In this document: positions 57,270 through 64,000 of the stretch, piece by piece
Numbering within the stretch: the first letter of the stretch is position 1
Layout: each line of letters opens with the position of its first letter
Program-made: the position numbers and the translations under genes
The notes under the pieces: model-generated
What the model was told of the DNA's origin: nothing
The model's database searches: none
Seen by the model: the letters and a program-made list of their open reading frames with translations, nothing else
Assembly (NCBI GenBank): GCA_015680685.1
Contig: MNCI01012628.1
Span: 98,740 to 162,739, forward strand
From: Gnetum montanum
Taxonomy: Eukaryota > Streptophyta > Gnetopsida > Gnetales > Gnetaceae
Direction of reading: 5' to 3'
DNA: 64,000 bases

Positions 57270-57890
57270 TAAGCAAGCATTTGCTATTATGTTAAACTAG
57301 CACAGAGCATCCACTATGACATTAAACTGGCATAGAGCATCCACTATGACATTAAACTAGCACAAAGTATCCACTATGATATTAAACTTGCACATAGCAT
57401 CCACTAAGAAGTTAGATTGGCACAGAGCATCTACTATAACATTAAACTAGCACATAGTATTTCCTATGATATTAAATTGGCATAGAGCAACCACTATGAC
57501 GTTAAACTAGCACAGAGAATTTGCTATGATGTTAAACTAGCAAAAAGCATCTACTATGATGCTAAACTGGCACAAAGCATCCACTATGACATTAAACTAG
57601 TGCAGAGCATTTGCTACAATATTAAATTGGCACAAAGCATCTGCTATGATGTTAAACTAGCATAGAAAATTTTCTATGACACTAAAATGGCATAGATCAT
57701 CCTTGGGCCATGACCCTAAAATTGGCACCCATAACATGTTCGCTATGGTGCTGAATTGGCATAGATCATCTTTGGGTCCTAACATTAAACTAGCACAACA
57801 TCCATCATCTACTATGATGTTAAACTAGAACAAAGTAGTTTGCTAGGGCTATAAACTAGCACATCACAGTGTACTAGGACCTTAAACCAG
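57270..57890 (+). repeat. 30-bp tandem array, about 20 units
   Basis: Regular 30-bp units, consensus about AGAGCATCCACTATGACATTAAACTGGCAT alternating with ...AAACTAGCAC. The first 14 (57270-57690) are regular, the rest diverged. It begins 30 bp after the pol stop. Tat elements are known for variable tandem repeats in the 3' untranslated region. Confidence 0.9.
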
Positions 57891-60760
57891 GTTCACAGTT
57901 CAAGATGCATAGTTCTGTGGACAAGTGAGCATGAATATTTTGATCCTCTATCATATATCCACACCTTGCGGGTAGGGTGTGGTGGAGCATTGCAATTGTA
58001 GAATTGAGTTCATGTTGTCAAGAGAGGCCTCTAGAACATTTGCAACATTACAACCTTTGGCATTTTGTTGATCCTCCAAAGATTCCCTTGGGCATTTTGT
58101 TGACTTTTGGAGCTCCTACCACCATCACTAGTGGTACCACCCTTAGGCCACACTGATAGCATTACTAGCCTTGGGTACTTCATTATTGGTTGGAGCTCTT
58201 ACCATTAGCACCACCCACTAGAGTACCAGTAGTACTATGGCCCATCTACCTTACTACCATCCTCCAGCCCTCACCATTGCCTAGGCTTAGAAGCATGTTC
58301 AACATTCTAGCTCTCCATCATTCTGCTATATTTCCAAGCTCTTATTATTGGCGTGGAGTCTCGAACACCTCCATCGCCATCGCCATCGATCACTTTGCTA
58401 GCCTCCTTGGGGTGCTCGCCTCTAGTGTGGCTACTAGAGCTTTTATAGCCTTCTAGCTCTGGTGCCTACACTGGCCTTCCTACTTTGGCACTGTAAGCTC
58501 TTGCAATTAATCTAGGGCTCTCAACATTTGCAGTGCCGTTACAATTAGCATTTTTCTCTTATCTCATGTTGTGTGGTTGTTCTCTTGTTTTCCCTGCATT
58601 TTGTTTGCAAGACAAAGCCCTAGAGGTAGTTTTTTAGAGACATGTTTCATCACAATGGCAAGTTACCACATTACTCTAATGTGCCTAGTTAAATTTTCCA
58701 AGCCACTTAAGAGTGCATATTCCTCTTGCCCTACCATAACCTATTCGTATTTACCCCTTTACCTTACATTTTCTTACCTTCCCTGCAAGCTTCTCCAATG
58801 CACATGACATACTTTTTTTTAATTGACCATAGAACCCATGATGTACATAATGCAACCGATCCCATGGAAAGCCTTTGTGGGTTGGTCAAAGCCCAAGTGG
58901 ATGTAACACAACTCGTCCCAAGGAGGAAACACCTATCCTACAGATATGACACAATTGTCTCTAAGCAAAGCCCATCAAGTGGCATGTAGTCCATTCAATG
59001 ATAAGCATCTTGTAGCTAGCATTTGGCAAAGAAAAAAGTAAAACGTAAAAGAAAAAAAGCATAAAACTCAAAAAAAAAAAAACAAAAGGAGAAAAGGATG
59101 GTAAAAACATGTCCCTAAGAAAAATTTAGCAAAGCTACAATTTTGCAACTAGTCCAACCCTAAATTCACATAGACCTTCTCATAAGCACTCTGATGAGAG
59201 GTCAACATGTTAGGGGTAAGCCATTTCTAGTGCTATGGGTGATAGCTCTCTCACAAGCATTCTAACAAGAGGTCATCATTTTTACCACAAGCTGCCCTGG
59301 TGCCATGATCATGGTTAGTCATGCTGACTCCACATCTTGCAGCATGATACATAGTTTGCATCTCATTCCTTTCTTTCTATCATAAGCTAATTTCCTACAT
59401 CCATTACCTTCAACATACCATTACATTTAGCACTCTAGAGCTTGGTGAAATGCTATCCAATTTAGTACCAATGAGCAATGTTTTTGCTATGTCTGCTATG
59501 GTGTTTCAGGTTCTTTGTCAACATCTCTCAGGCCACTCCTCCAAATGTCAACAAAGAGGGGCCAATGAAACACCACCAAATTTGGGCACCTCAATGGAAA
59601 ATTTGTCTAAGTGTTAACATAAGGTAAATCTCTTCCAATTTCTTGGTCCATGCTTTCACTACTAGGACTATGCTCTAGAGCATAGTTAGTGTAGTATGTA
59701 GCACAAAACTAGATTTGCAAAATTTTTTAAGTGTTGACAGTAGTTGCAAAAATTTTTCTAAATGTTGTGTTACACTCTCATTCTCCCTACTATGCTCTAG
59801 AGTGTATTCAGCATAGTGTGCACTTCAATGGACAATTTGCCTAAGTGTTAAGCCAAAAGCCATCAAGCTAGCTCAAAATGGAAGGAACATGTTGGTATGT
59901 TTTCTAACTCCTGGGGCTATCCCTCTTGCTATGCTCCACAACGAAACCAATGTAGCCTAGATGAGGACTACAAGTTTTTCCAGATTTTTTCTAAGTGTCA
60001 GTGCTATGCTCTCACTTTCCCTTACTACACTCCAAAGTGTAGCTAGCACTAGACTTCAATTTTTGTAGAATTTGCCTAATTGTAGGGCTACACTTTAGAG
60101 TGTAGCTAGCATAGCCATGAAAGGCAACCTCCAAAAGCTTCCAAAGCTTAGCACTGGCCCTCATCTCAGCTCCAGCACTCCTTTGGCAAGAAAGATCACC
60201 AATTTGCATTTTTCTTTTACACCTCCCATTTGTCCCCAAATTGTACCTATGCTCAACCCCACTTGAAAGAAGGGAGAGCATAGTCCTAGAATGTAGCCTC
60301 TAAATTGCACTATTTTGTGTTGTTTGTGGGTACATTGTAGTCTTTTCAACTTTGGCACATGTAGTCTTGGTAGTGAAATCATATTCCAATAGTCTCTTAG
60401 GGTTCATTGAAGCACACCAAAGCATAACACCAATTGCTCCAATGGGAGCATAATTGGGTTAGCATAGCTCTAACTACCCTCATGCTATGTGGTGCCTAAT
60501 CTACACTTTACATCAACCCTAATCCTATAAATATCCCTACATTTCACATGTTATGAATTAGCATTTTTGAAGCATTCGATTGGAAAAATTCAAACTTCAG
60601 TTTGTGTTTTTCAGTCAGCAACTTTACATTAATGTGGCATTTTCATGTAACAAACCCAATGCAAACTAAGCACCCTTGCATCCCATAGCACTTAGCAACT
60701 TGGCAATAGCTTTGCATCATCGCTCAACACACTATAGCACACCATAGCCCAGAAGCCACC
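57891..60760 (+). other. Non-coding DNA, probable Tat 3' region
   Basis: No convincing gene. It contains an A-rich run (59040-59095), a series of palindromic repeats (59660-60290) and a TATA box (CCTATAAATATCCC at about 60524). It may be 3' untranslated region and/or LTR. Confidence 0.45.
59660..60295. repeat. Recurring palindrome CTATGCTCTAGAGCATAG
   Basis: A perfect 18-bp palindrome at 59668-59685. Related forms are CTATGCTCTAGAGTGTATTC at 59790, CTACACTCCAAAGTGTAG at 60025 and CTACACTTTAGAGTGTAG at 60089. Each is next to text like TTTGCCTAAGTGTTA. They are units of a decayed tandem repeat of about 110-130 bp. Confidence 0.65.
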
Positions 60761-60930
60761 ATGAGAGCCAACCCATCAAGCATAAAATTCATGGCGGACA
60801 TCAATTTTCATATCTCAGACATCCTAGAGACTATGATTACATTGCCTCTATGCTTGTTTATACACCATGTACTTCCTCACCTCTTCTTTTCAATTACTAT
60901 GCTTTCCACATTTGGGGTGGTTTGATTCTT
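60524..60930 (+). other. Possible promoter and short ORF
   Basis: TATA box at about 60527 and an ATG in good context (CCACCATGAG) at 60761, opening about 54 codons (MRANPSSIKFMADINFHISD). Another open stretch reads SLINKTILGASPPFFSSNDN at about 61140-61200. Neither is recognised. Confidence 0.25.
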
Positions 60931-61499
60931 TCCTTTTCAAACCCCTTAACATTTTTAATCATTTTCTTTGACATTTTGCATTGCACTTGCATTTTTTCAT
61001 TCCTTTGCACGTATTTGCACATTGGCACCATCGTTTTCACATTGGAAAAACCTACTATACCTACGCTTAGTTGGCCCTAGTACCACCAAAAACACCATGA
61101 AAACCCCTAGTACCCATTTTTTGAAACACTTCATAGGTCCCAGTTTGATCAACAAGACCATCCTAGGCGCTTCACCTCCATTTTTTTCATCTAATGACAA
61201 CCCTTTAAATGAGGGTGGGGCTAGGGTTGTGCTGGAATTGTGGACTCCTCAACATGACCATTCTAGCTAGTAATGTTTTTGGTTGCTACAAGCATGATCA
61301 TCCACATTACATAGTAATAATATGCAAAAAATACAAAAATGCCCAATGATAGGGCTACATCAAGATCTGCTTAACTGGTGGTGCTAGGTGGGGTGGAGGC
61401 TCCTCTCCTTCTGCGATGCTACTAGGACCTACAACATCATCTAGTGCTTGTTAACAACAACAACAAAAATCCATAAAATTGTAAGGAAATATACAATAT

Positions 61500-64000
61500 A
61501 CAACTAGCAACAAAAGAATAAAAAAGAAACATAAAGATTTAACCTAAGAGGGTCTCGCATCGACCATGTATAGAGGTATGCTATTAAGGCCCTCTAGGCA
61601 TTAGAGGATCTTGGCCTCTAATATCTGTGTCTAATCCTCTTAGCCAAAGTCAACACCCATAAGGATCTTGTCTTTGTCCACGATGGTCCATGTAGGTAGT
61701 TGCATAGAAAAGGTGGTAGACAAAGCCTTCCCTAAGGGCATGGCAATCTCCTACTCTAGAGAGCCACTAACCACTATATGGTAAGCAAATATCTCGAAGG
61801 CTTAACTCCCACCAATCACCTCAATGAACAAATTAAAGTAGTAGGCTTTGATGGGCTCTTCTCTGAGTTGCTATAGATATGCATCTTTCTCAAGCTTATA
61901 GTGGCATTTATGGTCCTTTTGCATGTGGCCCCATTTGCACACCTTAGCACTAAAATTTTTTCACTCTTGGCCCTTCCTAGCAAGTAGATCAATCTATAGC
62001 CTCTACTCGATGATCTCCTAGGTATCCTTATTCTTACTGAGATTTCCAAATAGTACTTGACATAATTGATCTTCATGGTCTACCAAGTACTATCCCCCCA
62101 TGCCTAAGCTAACAAGAAATCATATCAAGATTGAAGGTCCTTAATCTTCATGTTCTAGCTCATCACTATTTCCTAAAGCTCATGCATGCATTTCCATAGG
62201 TGGTCATTCAAGTATTTGTAGCTCCATAACACTTTTACATTGGAAAGTGCATACTTGCTAACTACCTTGTACACACAACAAAGCACTTGCTCCACTTTAG
62301 GAGGTTCTTTAGGGATGACATCCACCTTAGCCACCCAATTCGAATCCCAATAGGGCTTAGAACTTGTTGGCATGCAACAAGAAAATCAACATTAGCCATA
62401 GACTAAGCATAAAATTGGTGAGGTAATGTAAGTAATACAACATCACATGCATACCAAGCTTGGGATCTACTTGCTATATGCAGTTCATCATATCCTCTAC
62501 AATGCCTTCCATGAAGGAAAATTTATCTGGTGTCTCTACCCATAGCTTCATGTGGTGGGTAGGTGTAGGTGGTGGATCATTGGTAGGAACATTTGAGGCT
62601 ATAACGCAACATGTTACAATACTTAGCAACAACCAAACATCCAAAGATGCAAGAGTAGAAAAGAAGAAATAGATGGTAACTTAAAGTGCTTACCAAGTAA
62701 GCCTTCAAGTGTGAGTGCAAGAGGATCTCCTAGCTACACACCATCAAAGGGGCTAGCAAAATCACCCTCATTAGGGTGGAACATCCCCTCTATATCAAAT
62801 TGTTGGAAGGTCTCAATGGCCTCATGTAGCTCCTCTCTATGTGCCTCCTCCTCCTCATCTTAAGGAGGGATCATCTTTGCTATTGTTGCTACCACTGCTT
62901 CAGCAACCCTCTCGCCTAACTCACAAGCATATCATAATAGCATTAGCATAGCATAACAAGAAAACATAAAAATTATAACATGGAAAATTTTTTTAAAAAT
63001 GCATCTACATATGTACTAGCCTTCAACATCTATATGCAAAGTGAATATCTTAAGGTAGATTATTTTGGTGCTCACATGTCCAACCATAGGGGCAACCTCT
63101 TCTATTGGGCGTGGCCTCTTGATCTTTGCCTTAGATGGCCCTAAAATTTTCATGATATAATAGTTGGCCTTGTTTGTATCCCCAATAACCATTGGGGGAC
63201 ACTCACCTACACTCTCATGGGAATAATGTAACTGTGACCTCCCCGAATGGCCTTTAGTCGTAATTGAGTACAACTCATCGATCCCCTCTAAGGGGTCGTA
63301 CATGCAAGTGGTTGCAAATAAGTGTCTGATCCAAGGCTTGGATAGCTACTCGCAATCTTCCACTTCCTAATGCCCACTATCTTGAACAACCAAGAACCCC
63401 ACAAACCTTCATAGATACACTGCGAAGAAGTCTAGTAATCTTTGCTTATAGTCCCATGGCAAGGAAGAAGCCCTAGTTGAACCTCATGCCCTCCTCTAGT
63501 ACCTCCCTCATCACTCATGCTTACTTTACCCCAAGGATTTTTCCTTGGAAGAGGCACAAGCATGAAAAAGAGGGTAGATCTCCCAAACCTCAAGCACACA
63601 CATGTCCCTAACCATGATGCCATTGTGAGATTGGGTGGTTTGCAACCACTCCTCGATCTCTCCTTTATGATCCACCTCTCTAATAGCCTTGTCAATGACC
63701 AATGGGCCATCAAAGGGGATGCCAAATAGGTTAGCAAAGAAATAATCTCTAAGGTCCAAGACTACCCTCACTCCATGCATGTGGGTGACAAAGCAATGGG
63801 CATCACTGCTAAAGGATTCTATAATGATGACCATTTTAGCCATTGGAATGCTGGAGCTAAGGGCCAAGAAAAGGTCCATTACCCTAGCATGTGTGAGCCA
63901 ACTAGTCAATTCCTTTGAGGCCTAATGACACAACTAATGCTACGCCTCCTCCACATCATCAGAATTCATGATGAGGGTGGTCTCACTACAGCCTGACCAC
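61500..64000 (-). pseudogene. Multi-exon gene-like locus, copy 2, truncated by window edge
   Basis: Homologue of copy 1. Read leftward: HARVMDLFLALSSS and NLFGIPFDGPLVIDKAIREV (about 63880-63690, matching NFIGIPIDGAKV...), EIYPLFHACASSKEKSLG, YDPLEGIDELYSITT (63300), an intron at about 62930-63010, an acidic DEEEEAHREELHEAIETF exon, a GT-AG intron at 62599-62693, KLWVETPDKFSFMEGIVEDM (matching KPWVETPNKVKLL), an intron at 62363-62454, then SKPYWDSNWVAKVDVIPKEP and YKYLNDHLWKCMHEL. Further left, IDLLARKGQE and LQQLREEPIK-like residues continue to about 61820. Exons upstream of this are outside the window. It is antisense to the pol at 53.7-57.2 kb and lies 3' of it. Confidence 0.65.

Noticed and set aside
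57270-57890. CRISPR-like regular 30-bp repeats
   Set aside because: Units abut directly with no unique spacers, the genome is a plant nuclear genome, and the family follows Tat pol genes.
58190-58989. Several short plus-strand open frames
   Set aside because: No motif, overlapping in different frames, in a region otherwise looking like 3' non-coding retroelement DNA.

Overview
The window looks like intergenic DNA from a large, repeat-rich land-plant nuclear genome. I favour a gymnosperm because of the AT-rich decayed retroelements, old nested insertions and LTRs of about 3.5 kb, but this is inference and no species marker is visible. I found no intact host gene, rRNA or convincing tRNA gene. 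Almost every recognisable reading frame belongs to a retroelement and is broken by stops and frameshifts.

Layout. 1-3302: 5' end of a minus-strand Ty3/gypsy element of Athila/Tat type (gag, tRNA-Asp primer site, 1.04 kb LTR), inserted into the 5' LTR of a plus-strand Ty1/copia element (3303-7957 plus the start of its 3' LTR). 8200-17500: a block of unknown origin holding a minus-strand reverse transcriptase that looks like a group II intron RT/maturase. 17500-18409: apparent remainder of the copia 3' LTR. 19.9-20.9 kb: a plus-strand gypsy gag remnant. 21.1-51.9 kb: a minus-strand Tat-like gypsy element (LTR-like ends, gag-PR, RT, IN end), heavily rearranged. Its pol is split by a complete 13.7 kb element (23551-37283) with 3.46 kb LTRs and a 5-bp target duplication ATAGG. 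A further block (37.5-46.9 kb) carries a 180-bp tandem array, a solo LTR with target duplication ACCAT, and a multi-exon gene-like locus on the plus strand. 52.2-53.6 kb: two chromovirus fragments in opposite orientation. 53.7-57.2 kb: a plus-strand Tat pol, followed by a 30-bp tandem array, non-coding DNA with palindromes, and a second, minus-strand copy of the multi-exon locus reaching the right edge.

Most notable points: (1) a spliced, phase-consistent gene-like locus present in two copies, both antisense to Tat-type pol; (2) an RNase H placed upstream of RT in the 13.7 kb element, against the downstream position in the other Tat pol; (3) a pentatricopeptide-repeat (PPR) gene fragment inside that element's LTRs; (4) the group II-type RT relic; (5) several tandem repeat families with built-in palindromes. 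All domain calls are by eye from motifs; none was tested by a database search.
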